A DNA stretch of 64,000 nt from Conexibacter sp. S30A1 (GCF_023330665.1 NZ_CP097127.1:2170001-2234000); one strand, 5' to 3'. Positions 26,329 through 35,969 are shown, numbered from the stretch's first letter. Notes: a model not told the origin generated them from the letters alone. Translations and numbers: made by a program.

Positions 26329-28285
26329 CGGAAGTTTTCGTAGGTTCTGAGCCGGATTGCCTGTCGTTGCGGGCGGTCCGGCTTCTTTGGGCTGGCGGTT
26401 GTAGCCAAGGAATGGTTGACCGTAGCGGGATTTGCCGGTAATCTCTGCTTATGCCGAGGCGGTCTGAGGGAGCGATTCATGTAGCCAGGATCAAGTCCAG
26501 GTACAAGGATCGGGAGTATGAGTCCCACATCTTGCGGCGCTCCTATCGCGAGGATGGGAAGGTCAAGCACGAGAATCTCGGGAACGTCTCGCACCTTCCG
26601 CCTGCCGCGCTTGAGGCGCTGCGTCGCGCGTTGGCTGGGGAGACGCTCGTCTCGGCAGAGGATCGCTTCTGTGTTGAGCGCTCGCTGCCGCACGGGCATG
26701 TCCAGGCGGTGCTGGGCACGTTGCGTTCACTTGATCTGGAACGGCTCTTGTCACGCGAGCGCTGTCGGGAGCGGGACTTGTGTGTGGCGATGATCTGTCA
26801 GCGGCTGATCGCTGCAGGGTCGAAGCTGTCAGTCACCCGGCTGGTCTCCCAAACGACGCTTGCCTCAGAGCTTGAGCTCGGGACAGTCAGCGAGGCTGAG
26901 CTGCTCTCGGCGATGGATTGGCTGCTGGAGCGCCAGGACCGCGTGGAGCGGACCCTCGCGCGCCGGCACCTGAGCCACGCGCACGGCAGTGACATGGACG
27001 GCTTTGTGCTCTATGACCTGTCATCAAGCTATCTGGAGGGCCGCCACTGTGAGCTCGGGGCGATCGGGTACTCACGCGACGGGGTGCGCGGCAAGCATCA
27101 GATCGTCTACGGGCTCTGCTGCTCACCCGAAGGCCGGCCGGTGTCAGTGCGAGTATTTGAGGGCAACACCGCTGACCCCGCAACGCTCCAAGACGCCGCT
27201 GAGCGGGTCAAGGACACCTTCGGGGTCAAGCACGTCGTGTTCGTCGGCGATCGCGGGATGATCACTCACGCGCGGACGGTCGAGCTCAAGCAGCTCGGGG
27301 TCGGGTTCCTGTCCTCCCTGCGCGCACCGCAGATCCAGAAACTGACTGTGGCGCCCGGCTATCAGCTCTCGCTGCTGGATGAGACCGGCCTGTGTGAGAT
27401 CGAGAGCCCGGAGTTTCCCGGCGAACGGCTGATCGTGTGCCGCAACCCCGCCGTCGCGGCCGAACGTGCCCGCAAACGCCAGGCGCTGCTTGAGGGCACC
27501 GAGACCGAACTTGCGAAGGTCAAGAACATGGTGCAGAACCCCCGCGGCCGACTGCATGGCGCAGAAGCGGGAAAGATCGGTGAACGTGCCGGACGGATCA
27601 TCAACCAGAAGAAGATGGCCAAGCACTTCACCCTCACCATCACCGACGGCCAGTTCGCCTACCAACGCAACCAGGCACAGATCGACGAGGAGGCCGCGCT
27701 TGACGGGATCTACGTGATCCGCACCGACCAACCCGCCCAACGGCTCGGCGCCAGCGCCGCAGTCCGCGCCTACAAGCAACTCAAAGTCAACGAACGATCG
27801 TTCAAACAGATGAAACACACGCTCGAGATCCGCCCGGTCCACCACCGCCTCGCAGAACGCGTTCGTGCGCACGTGTTCCTCTGCATGCTCGCCCGTCACG
27901 TCCAGTTCGAACTCGAGCAGCGCCTCGCCCCGATGCTGTTCACCGACCCCGCCCCGCACAGCCCAACGGACCCGACCCGCCCTGCTGAGCGCTCACGCTC
28001 CGCGACCCACAAAGCCAGCCGTGCCGGACAGCCCAGCCCCAGCGAGCATCCCGCCCACACGCTCGCTGATCTGCTCTCAAACCTCGCCACGATCTGTGAG
28101 AACACGATCCGGATCGGTGACACCAACACGAGGATCGTCAAGCACACCGAACCGACCAGCCTGCAAGCCAAAGCGCTCGAACTGCTCGGCCTCACCACCA
28201 ACAAGTAGCCAAGCAAAACCCCGCCCGGAACCGCGCGCGCCCAGCGATTCCAGGCGTTTTCACGCCCTGGAACCGAAAACTTCCG
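26329..28285 (+). mobile_element. IS1634-family insertion sequence, complete second copy
   Basis: A 1957-bp element. The left end CGGAAGTTTTCG (26329-26340) and the right end CGAAAACTTCCG (28274-28285) are perfect inverted repeats, and a 6-bp duplication CTTAGA flanks it (26323-26328 and 28286-28291). The left target copy uses the last base of the IS5-family element and its TTA duplication, so this copy landed exactly on that element's edge, after it. It is related to, but clearly diverged from, the split copy inside the IS5 element, so the two arrived independently. Its right end is 12 bp from the stop codon of the GT-C gene. Confidence 0.9.
26451..28208 (+). CDS. IS1634-family transposase, intact
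   Basis: A 585-aa DDE transposase of normal IS1634 length. N-terminal ARIKSRYKDREYESHILRRS and SYREDGKVKHENLGNVSHLP, then SAMDWLLERQDRVERTLARR, the catalytic blocks VLYDLSSSYLEGRHCELG (Asp) and VFVGDRGMITHARTVELKQL (Asp), and a C-terminal VNERSFKQMKHTLEIRPVHH with the Glu region. It ends in a Ser/Pro-rich segment and LQAKALELLGL. It is 122 bp from the left end and 77 bp from the right end of its element. ATG 26451 is the start. Confidence 0.93.
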   Translation: MPRRSEGAIHVARIKSRYKDREYESHILRRSYREDGKVKHENLGNVSHLPPAALEALRRALAGETLVSAEDRFCVERSLPHGHVQAVLGTLRSLDLERLLSRERCRERDLCVAMICQRLIAAGSKLSVTRLVSQTTLASELELGTVSEAELLSAMDWLLERQDRVERTLARRHLSHAHGSDMDGFVLYDLSSSYLEGRHCELGAIGYSRDGVRGKHQIVYGLCCSPEGRPVSVRVFEGNTADPATLQDAAERVKDTFGVKHVVFVGDRGMITHARTVELKQLGVGFLSSLRAPQIQKLTVAPGYQLSLLDETGLCEIESPEFPGERLIVCRNPAVAAERARKRQALLEGTETELAKVKNMVQNPRGRLHGAEAGKIGERAGRIINQKKMAKHFTLTITDGQFAYQRNQAQIDEEAALDGIYVIRTDQPAQRLGASAAVRAYKQLKVNERSFKQMKHTLEIRPVHHRLAERVRAHVFLCMLARHVQFELEQRLAPMLFTDPAPHSPTDPTRPAERSRSATHKASRAGQPSPSEHPAHTLADLLSNLATICENTIRIGDTNTRIVKHTEPTSLQAKALELLGLTTNK

Positions 28286-28297
28286 CTTAGAGCTCCG

Positions 28298-30442
28298 CTA
28301 CTTCTTGAACCTGATATCCAGCGGCCCCGTGGTCCCGTAGACGTAGTCAGCGCCCTTGTCCACAAGGTGACCGGCGAAGGTATCAGGCACACCACCGGGC
28401 GTGACCCCGACGATGTAGAAGGTCGCGACGCCGTGGGAGTTGGTGTAGGAGACGATGTTTGACTTGCCGGGCACGCCGTCATTCTTGGTGCCGGGGGCGC
28501 CGAAGATCTCAGCGGTCCCCTTTCGCACGCCGCGGCTCAAATAGCGCAGCTGGCTGAGGTAGACGCCCACGCCCGCCCTGTTGACCGCATTGTCAAAGTG
28601 ATCAAGGATGTCCACCTGCAGCTTCAGGCGCTTGCCGACGGGCTCCGCGGCGTTGAAGGCCTGCGGGATGAACGCGGTACGCCAGAGGTTCATCAGGAAG
28701 CGGTGGCTGACGCTGACCGTGCCCGGGCCGGCGGTGAACGCCAGCACGGAGAAGCCGTCGCCCAGGCCGACCTCTCCCTGGACGTTCGGGGCCTGGATCT
28801 CCACGGTCGCGTGCTGGTGGGGCGCCAGCGTCTTGGGTCCGCTCCAGCGATCCCAGAAGGTGGTGTCGCCATGGTCGGTCTGGATCGTGTAGTAGGGGGT
28901 GAGCGGGCGGCCGGTCTCGTTTCGCACGTTCAGGACCAGCGCCCTGATCCCGGCGAGATAACCGGTCGTGCGGATCCCGACGATCTTGACGTAGAGCGGC
29001 GAGGCAACCAGCAGCGCATAGGCGAACACGATCGCCACCACCGCCGTGCAGGCACCCGTGATCCAGGCCCAGCGGATGTCGCGCAGCACCCCCCACACGC
29101 GGCCGGGGATCGCGGTCAGCGCCCGCACCTCCGGCGCGACGCTGACCGCCGCGAGCAGCGTCGGCGGCACCAGTGAGACCAGGTAGTTGGTCTGCGAACG
29201 CGCCGCGACGAAGTAGGCGAGTGCCGCCAGCAGGAAGGTGGCCGGTCGCAGCAGCGGGTAGGTGCCCACGAAAATCACCACCAGGAGAAGCGCCACCATC
29301 ACCAGCGCCACGCTGTAGATGGTCAGCGAGCCGCCGCCCAGGTGGGCAAACAGCGTCAGCGAGATGAGCCCCTGGCCGGAGGGCACGAGGTTGCTCACAA
29401 GCGGCGTGAAGACCCCCTTGAACCAGGCGCCGGGCGACATGATCAGCCACGGCAGGTTCGGGACAAGGAAGGCGACCAGCACGATCCGCAGGTAGCGCCA
29501 GGCCCGCTGCAGTGCTGCGCGCAAATCCCGGTTGCGGTCGTACTCGTCCATGCCGAGCGCGAGCAGCACGAAGCCGAGCACCGGCCAGGGTGTCTGTTTG
29601 ATCCCCATCGCGCAGGCCAGCGCCACCGGCCCGATCCAGGAGCGCCAGCCGCGCACCCGCCCGAAGCGATCCCACTTGTAGGCGGCGATCATCAGCAGCG
29701 GGATGTAGAGCATGTCGGTGACGTCACCGACGGCAAACGCCAGGTAGACGTCGATGCTCGAGAGCAGCAGCGCCACGGCACGCAGCTCGCGCGGCAGCAG
29801 CACAAACAGCAGAAGCACCGTCGCGACCCAGCCAACGACGTCAAGCGCCGAGCCGAGCTCCGTGTACCAGCCAAACAGCATGAACGGCACGTAGAGCAAA
29901 AACGACAGCGAGGGGTAGGACAGCGACTTGATCGGGTGGCCGGTGATCGTGTACGAGTAGGCGTCCGGCGAGAGGCGGTAGAGCGGCGGCGCCCCCGCCA
30001 TCGAGTGCGTGTAGGGGTTCAGCCCGTGGACGACCAGCTGCGCCGCATATTGGTCAAAGGAGAGCTCGTCGGTGGAGTACGCGGGGTTGCCGTGAAACTG
30101 GAGGTAGGTCCAGATTCCGATCAGCAGCACGATCAGCAGCGCGTTGGCCCAGGCAAACCAGTTCTCATAGCGCCGCAGCCCTCGGATCGAGCGCAGGTCC
30201 AGCAGGCTGATGATGATCACGCACAGCCCCCAGAAGCCGACCAGCACGTCCACGAGCGCGATCGGCGAGAAGTACGACGCCGGGCCATACAGCGTCGTTG
30301 ACCAGTTGAGGATCACCACCCCCACCAGCGCCCACAGGATCCGTTCGCCCCACGGCTTCGGCGGACGCACCGGCGCCCTCAGCGGCTCCAGCTGGAGCTC
30401 GGGAGGCGACTGTTGTTTTGCTTGAACTATCAGGGAGATCAC
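28298..30442 (-). CDS. GT-C-fold membrane glycosyltransferase with C-terminal extracytoplasmic domain
   Basis: A 714-aa protein with about eleven to twelve hydrophobic helices in residues 35-500 and a soluble beta-rich tail of some 200 residues. The first large loop contains YSTDELSFDQYAAQLVVHGL and NPYTHSM, where the acidic pair resembles the catalytic site of GT-C/GT87-type sugar transferases that use lipid-linked donors. MGIKQTPWPVLGFVLLALGMDE is another conserved-looking block. The tail looks Ig-like (GVATFYIVGVTPGG) and would face outside. GTG 30442 is the start. The IS1634 element sits 12 bp past its stop codon, so the gene is intact but has lost whatever followed. Substrate unknown. 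Confidence 0.75.
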   Translation of the reverse strand: MISLIVQAKQQSPPELQLEPLRAPVRPPKPWGERILWALVGVVILNWSTTLYGPASYFSPIALVDVLVGFWGLCVIIISLLDLRSIRGLRRYENWFAWANALLIVLLIGIWTYLQFHGNPAYSTDELSFDQYAAQLVVHGLNPYTHSMAGAPPLYRLSPDAYSYTITGHPIKSLSYPSLSFLLYVPFMLFGWYTELGSALDVVGWVATVLLLFVLLPRELRAVALLLSSIDVYLAFAVGDVTDMLYIPLLMIAAYKWDRFGRVRGWRSWIGPVALACAMGIKQTPWPVLGFVLLALGMDEYDRNRDLRAALQRAWRYLRIVLVAFLVPNLPWLIMSPGAWFKGVFTPLVSNLVPSGQGLISLTLFAHLGGGSLTIYSVALVMVALLLVVIFVGTYPLLRPATFLLAALAYFVAARSQTNYLVSLVPPTLLAAVSVAPEVRALTAIPGRVWGVLRDIRWAWITGACTAVVAIVFAYALLVASPLYVKIVGIRTTGYLAGIRALVLNVRNETGRPLTPYYTIQTDHGDTTFWDRWSGPKTLAPHQHATVEIQAPNVQGEVGLGDGFSVLAFTAGPGTVSVSHRFLMNLWRTAFIPQAFNAAEPVGKRLKLQVDILDHFDNAVNRAGVGVYLSQLRYLSRGVRKGTAEIFGAPGTKNDGVPGKSNIVSYTNSHGVATFYIVGVTPGGVPDTFAGHLVDKGADYVYGTTGPLDIRFKK

Positions 30443-30519
30443 CGGTGCCGCCGTGGCGGAGAAATATAGATATGCGCAGCTCGTGCCCGGGCAAACACCA
30501 TCAAACCTCCAGCGGACCT

Positions 30520-31089
30520 TTAGTAGCGGTCCGGCCGCTGCGGGTAGACCTCGTCGATCGTGGTGAGCGCGACGTACGGCGCGTCGGCGGCCGCGCTGAT
30601 CGCCTCGCCACCACCTGCGAGACGATCGCAGATCGCAAGTACCCCCACCACCTCAAGCCCCTCGGCCCGCACGGCCTCGAGCGCGCGGATCGTGGAGCCG
30701 CCGGTGGTCACAACGTCCTCAACCAGCATGCAGCGGTCCACGCCGGGCTCGAGCAGCGGCCCCTCAAGGCGCCGGCCCAGGCCATGCGCCTTGGCCTCCT
30801 TGCGCACGAAGAAGGCCTTCACGTCAGCGCCGCCCGCGAGCGCCGCGCAGGCGATCGGGTCAGCGCCCATCGTCATCCCGCCGACCGCGGTGGCGCCCCA
30901 CCGCGCGGCCTGGCGGGCAACCAGTTCGCCCAGCGCCATGAAGCCCTCGCGGCGCAGGATCGCGCGCTTGACGTCGACCAGGTACTGGGCCACCGCGCCG
31001 CTTGTCAGCACCACCTCGCCGATCACCAGCGCGTGTTCGCGCAGCTCGTTCAGCAGGCGCGCGCGAGGCTCAGTCTCGACGGCGCCCAC
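30520..31089 (-). CDS. pyrE: Orotate phosphoribosyltransferase
   Basis: A 189-aa enzyme that joins orotate and PRPP to give orotidine 5'-phosphate in pyrimidine synthesis. It has the PRPP-binding signature CMLVEDVVTTGGSTIRALEA (residues ~118-137), a flexible loop with FFVRKEAKAHGLGRRLEG carrying the catalytic lysines, and VGGMTMGADPIACA near residue 70. Length is a little below the E. coli enzyme but normal for the actinobacterial form. GTG 31089 is the start. No other pyrimidine genes are adjacent, so it stands apart from the rest of the pathway. Confidence 0.92.
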   Translation of the reverse strand: MGAVETEPRARLLNELREHALVIGEVVLTSGAVAQYLVDVKRAILRREGFMALGELVARQAARWGATAVGGMTMGADPIACAALAGGADVKAFFVRKEAKAHGLGRRLEGPLLEPGVDRCMLVEDVVTTGGSTIRALEAVRAEGLEVVGVLAICDRLAGGGEAISAAADAPYVALTTIDEVYPQRPDRY

Positions 31090-31155
31090 AGCCCCGGCCG
31101 CCGCCCGCAGTCACGCCAATCCGCCGCTTCACCCGGCCTAGTAAACCAGGCGGGC

Positions 31156-32007
31156 CTACCGACCGGCGGCGGGCGCCGCGGCGGCTGCCGTGGCGCCCGC
31201 CCGGCGCTGCGCCAAAGGACCGGTCACGAGCGCGATCAGCGCCAGCGAGCCGGCCGTCACCAGGACGATCTCGCCGGCGTTCAGGTGCAGCTCGTTGACC
31301 CCCAGCGCGACACAGTTGTTGATCGAATGAAGCGCCATGCACGGGTACAGCGACCGCGTGCGCCAGCGCAGGATGCACAGCACGAAGCCCAGGAAGCCGA
31401 GCGGCACCAGAAACTGCGGCTGGGCGGAGTCGTAGTGCGCCAGGCCGAACAGGAGACCCACCACCACCGCTGCGATCCAGGGACCCAGCTCAAGTCCGCG
31501 CACGCGCACGCGCATGCGCGAGAGCAGCCCGAACAGGAAGCCGCGGAAGAAGAACTCCTCCGCCATCGGCGCCGCCACACAGACGAACAGCGACACGAAG
31601 ACCGCCGCCCAGACGCTCTGCTTGACGCCCATGTTGCCCGGCAGCGTGTCGGTGCCGTGCAGTGTCAGCAGGGCGGAGTAGAGCAGCGTGCCGCCGTAGT
31701 AGACCACCGCGGCCAACACAAGCGCCCCCGCCCCGAGCTTCCAGGAGATCCGCCGGTAGCCGAAGTCGGCCCGATCAAAGGACCGCGTGATCCGCACGAA
31801 GTAGAGCGCCGAGGCCACGAAGGCCCCGTCAAAGAGGAAGTCGGCGGTGATGTTGACCGCTGGCGTCGGGTTCGTCGTCGGCGAGCCGAAGGCCGAGCCG
31901 ACAAGCTCGGCCAGCAGCGTGACAAAGACCCCGGCGGCAAAGCCCGTGAGCACGGCGCTGGCCGCGATCCAGTAGGGCGCACGCTGTTTCTCGGGCTCGC
32001 CGCTCAC
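31156..32007 (-). CDS. CPBP-family intramembrane metalloprotease
   Basis: A 283-aa membrane protein with about eight hydrophobic helices and the three CPBP (Abi) motifs: EEFFFRG (residues ~151-157), FGLAHYD (~188-194) and HSINNCVA (~229-236). These glutamates and histidines would form an intramembrane zinc protease site, as in Rce1-like enzymes. Bacterial members have varied roles, including maturation or immunity to peptides. The C-terminus is an alanine-rich tail. Start ATG 32007. It is followed on the same strand by pyrE but the two are 67 bp apart. Confidence 0.9.
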   Translation of the reverse strand: MSGEPEKQRAPYWIAASAVLTGFAAGVFVTLLAELVGSAFGSPTTNPTPAVNITADFLFDGAFVASALYFVRITRSFDRADFGYRRISWKLGAGALVLAAVVYYGGTLLYSALLTLHGTDTLPGNMGVKQSVWAAVFVSLFVCVAAPMAEEFFFRGFLFGLLSRMRVRVRGLELGPWIAAVVVGLLFGLAHYDSAQPQFLVPLGFLGFVLCILRWRTRSLYPCMALHSINNCVALGVNELHLNAGEIVLVTAGSLALIALVTGPLAQRRAGATAAAAAPAAGR

Positions 32008-32164
32008 AGGCGCCGAGCTTAGCCGGGTCCCCTGAAAACCGCCCTTTAACGGTGCTTGCGACTGCCTGTGTCATCCTGCCCGCCTCGAGCCACAGCCGAC
32101 GACCGCCCGGGCACAGTGGCCGAAGAGCCTGCGTCGTGCGCGGCGGGCGGGAATCGCGCTGATC

Positions 32165-33927
32165 GTGGCGCAGTTCGTGGCGCTCTGCGTGTGGAGCGCC
32201 ATCCAGTCAAGCCGCGGCGGCCTGACCAGCGACTTCGCGCTCTTCCAGCAGGCGATCACGCTGATCACACGCGGAGACCTTTACCCATGGTCGACCGTCG
32301 CCGGCTACCACTTCTTCCAGGACCACGGGTTCGCGCTGCTGTGGCTGCTGGCGCCGCTCGAGGCGCTGTGGCCGCACCCCGTAACCCTGCTCTGGATCCA
32401 GAACGCGGCCCTGCTGGCGGGTGAGCTGGTCGCCTTCTGCTGGATCTGCGACATCGCCGCGGGCGTCGCCAGCGAAAGGCGGCCGCAGGCCAACTGGCCG
32501 GCGGCGCTGGCGCTGCTCGGCGCGCTGCTGTTGGTCGCAAACCCCTGGCTTGTGTGGGCGCAGGCGTTTGACTTCCACGTGGAGGTGTTTGCGATGGCCG
32601 CCGCTTCCTCAAACCCGGACTGATCGTCGCGGCCTGCGGATTCGCCTGGGCGATGCTGCTCCAAGCGACCGGCGCCACCCTGGGCACGCACGTAGCCGGG
32701 CTCTACCCCGGCCTCACGGCGGGCCTTGGCAACCCGCGCGACGCGTCGATGCTGACGGTGCTCCATGGGCTGCTGACGCGCCCGGTAACGGCGCTTCACG
32801 TGCTGTGGCTGAATCGCCTGGCGGCCTGGAGCAACCTGTCGGCGAGCGGCCTGATCGGGATCGCCTGGCTGCCGGTCACCGTTCCCGCGCTGATGGTGCT
32901 GGCCGAGGGGCAGCTCGCGCCCTCCGCAAACTTCTCGCTGCCCGGCTTCCAGCAGGTGGCGCTCTACGTGTTCGTGGCCGTGGGCACGATCGGCCTGCTC
33001 GCCTGGCTGGCGCGCACCGTGGCGGCAAGGCATCCGCGGGCGCTGTCGGCGCTCCTCGCCGTGCTCGCCCTCAACGCGGTCGCCTGGTCGGCGGTGTGGC
33101 TGTGGGCTGTGCCGGTGCGCTGGCTGCGGGTCGCCCCCGCGACCGCCACGACGCTGCGGCAGCTGGCGGCCGAGATCCCATCCGGCGATGAGGTCGTGAC
33201 CCAGAACGGCATCCTCGAGGACTTCGCCTCGCGACGCTACGTCTACTGGGTCAGTGGCGGCAGGTCCACCGTGCCGGTGCGCACCCGGCAGGTCTGGTTC
33301 GTGCTGGCCCCCTACGAGGGCATTCAGCCGCAGAGCGTTGCCGAAGCAAACCAGGACATCCAGAGGATCTCCGCTCTGCCCGGTGTGCGCCTGCTCGCAC
33401 ACCAAAACGGCGTCTGGGTGTTCCGCTGGACAGCAGCCGCCCACGGCGCACGCAGGCTCACAATCGGCGCGCCCGTGGCCAGGCGGATGCCGGCCTGGGC
33501 GATCGCGGGCACGGCCGGGCAGGCGCTGCTGAGCGGGAGCAGCTCGCACTGGTCGGTGGCCGGCAACGGTCTGGCCGGCTACGTCGTTGACCAAGCCTAC
33601 TGGCGCTTCGGCTCAGGGCGCTACCGCGCGCGCGTCTGGATGCAGAGCTCAGGGCCCGTCCACGTGGAGCTCTGGAACGCGACCACCGACAGGCTGCTCG
33701 CGCGCGTGAGCCCGGACGCTGTGCGCGGACCGGCGCCCGTGGCCTTGACCGCGCGTCTGGAGCGCGCCAGCACCCAGCAGCTCTACAGCGGCTGGGGTCC
33801 CTGGAGCACGCGCCCGGACCCGCCGCCCGGCGACGAGCTCGAGGTGCGTGTCTGGTCCCCCGGCGGCCGCGTGCGGGTGCGCGTCTACTCGGTCTCGCTG
33901 ACACCGATCAGCGCCGGCAGCTCCTGA
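32165..33927 (+). pseudogene. DUF2079-family membrane protein gene, broken by internal deletion and frameshift
   Basis: Two open frames (32165-32623 and about 32614-33927) together match the intact DUF2079 protein at 20033. The first has the N-terminal helix, the GGLTSDFALFQQAITLITRG loop, PHPVTLLWIQNAALLAGELV and WAQAFDFHVEVFA, then stops. The second resumes one frame away at DGRRFLKPGLIVAACGFAWA and continues through all later helices and the C-terminal domain to VYSVSLTPISAG. About 40 residues found in the paralogue (its ARDLFRG to GISILFV part) are absent at the joint. The most economical reading is a deletion of about 110-120 bp causing a frameshift. If the C-terminal frame is still translated it would start inside the membrane region. 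The 3' end overlaps the HAD gene by 43 bp. Confidence 0.75.
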
Positions 33928-34649
33928 AGCGAGCCGATCACGGGCACGCCGGCCGGCACAGCCTCGCGCCCACCCGTTTCCCGCCCGCCTGCGTCGCGCA
34001 CCACAAGCACCGCCGCCACCCCGGCCGCCTGCGCAGCTCCCACGTCCTCCTCGAGGCTGTCACCGACATGAACGGCCTGCGCGGCGCCGACACCGGCCAG
34101 CGCAAGCGCCGCCTCAAGCAGCCGCGGGTCGGGCTTGGCGGCACCGACGGCGGCCGAGCTGACCACGCCGTCGACGAGCTCCGACAGGCCCAGACGGTCG
34201 AGCACCTCGCTCAGCGACACATCCCAGTTGCTTGCCACAACCAGCCGCAGACCGGCGTCGCGCAGACGGGCGAGCACCCCCGGGACCTCCGCAAAGACGC
34301 GGAAGCGCAGCATGTCGAGCAGGATCGAGCGCATCATCTCGGGCGTTGCGGCGGCGAGCTCAGCCGACGGCGGCAGGGCGTCGCGCAGCACCGCGGCACA
34401 GCGGTCGTGCAGGGCAGCCAGCGACCGCGCATCGGCGCCCTGGTGCATGTGGGTGCGGTAGTAGGCGACCTCGGCAGCCACCGCTGTGGCGGCCTGTCGC
34501 TCGCTGAGCACGAGCCCGAGCCGGCGTTCAAGCAGCGCCCGCAGCAGCGGCGCGGGCGCGTCGAGCGAGATCAGGGTGCCGAAGGCGTCGAGCAGCACCG
34601 CCCGGGGGCGCGGTCGCGGGGGTGCCTTCACGCCCACCGGCGGCGTCAT
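33885..34649 (-). CDS. HAD-superfamily hydrolase
   Basis: A 254-aa phosphatase-like protein with all four HAD motifs: LLDAFGTLISL (motif I, though the family's usual DxD second Asp is replaced, DAFGT), VVASNWDVS (motif II), GAAKPDPRLL (motif III Lys) and HVGDSLEEDVGAAQAAG (motif IV). The helical cap lies between motifs I and II. This DxFGT form is common in the REG-2/HDHD3-like group. Translation starts best at ATG 34649, which overlaps the stop of the PIG-V gene (ATGA); a GTG/ATG a few codons earlier is possible. Substrate not predictable. Confidence 0.85.
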   Translation of the reverse strand: MTPPVGVKAPPRPRPRAVLLDAFGTLISLDAPAPLLRALLERRLGLVLSERQAATAVAAEVAYYRTHMHQGADARSLAALHDRCAAVLRDALPPSAELAAATPEMMRSILLDMLRFRVFAEVPGVLARLRDAGLRLVVASNWDVSLSEVLDRLGLSELVDGVVSSAAVGAAKPDPRLLEAALALAGVGAAQAVHVGDSLEEDVGAAQAAGVAAVLVVRDAGGRETGGREAVPAGVPVIGSLQELPALIGVSETE

Positions 34650-35881
34650 GCCACCCAGTGCCACGTGGCGAACTCGACGGTGAACAGCCCGAGCGCGACC
34701 GCCAGCGCCGGTATCACGTAGGGCGCAAGGCGGCTCTTTGTCAGGCGGCGGGCGGCGCTGATGAACAGCGGGAACATCACGAGCTCAAAGCGTGGCAGTG
34801 AGGCCAGAGGCTGCGGGCTGACCGGGGCGGAGAGGACGAGCACGAACAGCGCCAGCGTGTAGAGCGAGTAGGCGGGCGCCAGCGTGAAGGCGACATACAC
34901 CAGGCCCACCAGCCCCGCGAACAGGAACAGGAAGAGGTAGATGTCCTGAAAGGCGGCGCTGATCGGCGCCTGGGCGTAGGCGGGCACACGGTAGGGCGCG
35001 ACCGGTCCCTGCAGCAGCTGGCGCAGCCCGTCCCAGGCCTGTTTGGCGCCCTCCCAGACCGTCACCGGCGGCAGCGTCGTGTGTCGGTACCACACCGACT
35101 GCACGTTGAGCGGTGCAAACGGCTGCCCGTAGCGCAGCCCGAGGTAGGCCAGGTAGGTGACCGTGCCCAGCGGGATCAGCGCCAGCGCCAGCACGTTGGG
35201 GCGCAGGCGGTAGCGCGGCCCGCTGGCCGCCCGCGGCCCGTAGAGGTAGATCACCACGGCGGGGATGATCAGCGCAAGGCTGGTCACGGCCGTCGCCGAC
35301 GCCAGCGCGCCCGCCAGCCCGCAGGTAAGCCAGCGCTCACGCCTGGCGGCGTAGACGCAGCCCAGCGTCAGCGCCAGAAGCAGGCCCTCGGTGTATACGG
35401 CCGAGAGGAAGAATGAGACCGGGAAGAAGGCGACCAGAAGCACGGTCGTGTCGGCCACCTCACGGCTCTGATCGAGGCTCACGAGCCGGTGCAGGAGGTT
35501 GAGCGCCGCGGCAGTGCAGGCCAGCGATATCAGGATGCCCGCCACCAGGTCCGAGCGCACGACCCAGCCGAGCACGTGGATCAGCAGCGGGTAGAGCGGG
35601 AAGAAGGCCATGCGCTCGTAGACGTGCTGGTAGCCGTGGCCGGCGATCGTCAGATACCAGACGGAGTCCCAGCGCGCCATGGGCGCGACGAACGCGTTCG
35701 CCAGATAACCGAACGGAGTCGTCAGCCCGCTCGGGTCGTACACGGACGCGGCCCCGGGGGCCAGTCCGATCTGGACGACGCCCGCCATGCCGGCGAAGAT
35801 CACGACCAGGCGCGATGTCCACAGGGCGCGCCAGACGACGCGGCCGGCGCTTGGGGCCGGGGCGGGAGGCGATGACTGCAC
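34646..35881 (-). CDS. PIG-V-like membrane mannosyltransferase
   Basis: An integral membrane protein of about 411 aa with some ten hydrophobic helices. The first loop has MARWDSVWYLTIAGHGYQHV with the acidic residue expected at the catalytic site of GT76/PIG-V mannosyltransferases, then AFFPLYPLLI. It would use polyprenyl-phosphate mannose on the outer face of the membrane. The frame is open to a TTG at 35917; I prefer GTG 35881, which gives a usual short N-terminus (VQSSPPAPAPSAG) before the first helix. It overlaps the HAD gene by 4 bp. Acceptor unknown. Confidence 0.8.
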   Translation of the reverse strand: MQSSPPAPAPSAGRVVWRALWTSRLVVIFAGMAGVVQIGLAPGAASVYDPSGLTTPFGYLANAFVAPMARWDSVWYLTIAGHGYQHVYERMAFFPLYPLLIHVLGWVVRSDLVAGILISLACTAAALNLLHRLVSLDQSREVADTTVLLVAFFPVSFFLSAVYTEGLLLALTLGCVYAARRERWLTCGLAGALASATAVTSLALIIPAVVIYLYGPRAASGPRYRLRPNVLALALIPLGTVTYLAYLGLRYGQPFAPLNVQSVWYRHTTLPPVTVWEGAKQAWDGLRQLLQGPVAPYRVPAYAQAPISAAFQDIYLFLFLFAGLVGLVYVAFTLAPAYSLYTLALFVLVLSAPVSPQPLASLPRFELVMFPLFISAARRLTKSRLAPYVIPALAVALGLFTVEFATWHWVA

Positions 35882-35955
35882 GCGCTCAGTGTCCCACGGC
35901 CGGTGGACCCCGGCCAACGCGGGGCTGAAGGGCTACCGCGGACAGGGTGCGTCGG

Positions 35956-35969
35956 TATACTCAGAGTAT
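35956..35969 (+). promoter_or_regulatory. Promoter -10 box inside a palindromic operator, at the antitoxin start codon
   Basis: TATACT (35956-35961) is a good -10 hexamer, with its expected start point on the A of the antitoxin ATG (35968). The palindrome ATACTC-A-GAGTAT (35957-35969) covers the -10 box and reaches into the start codon. This suggests a leaderless mRNA repressed by its own antitoxin. The -35 region is weak. Confidence 0.6.

Noticed and set aside
29342-32022. Two very long plus-strand frames (319 and 534 codons) opposite the GT-C, pyrE and CPBP genes
   Set aside because: They are antisense shadows of genes with clear family motifs, and their translations are Arg/His/Gln-rich without structure.
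32056-32424. A 122-aa frame over the start of the broken DUF2079 gene
   Set aside because: The neighbouring frame carries the DUF2079 N-terminus; this one is its shadow.
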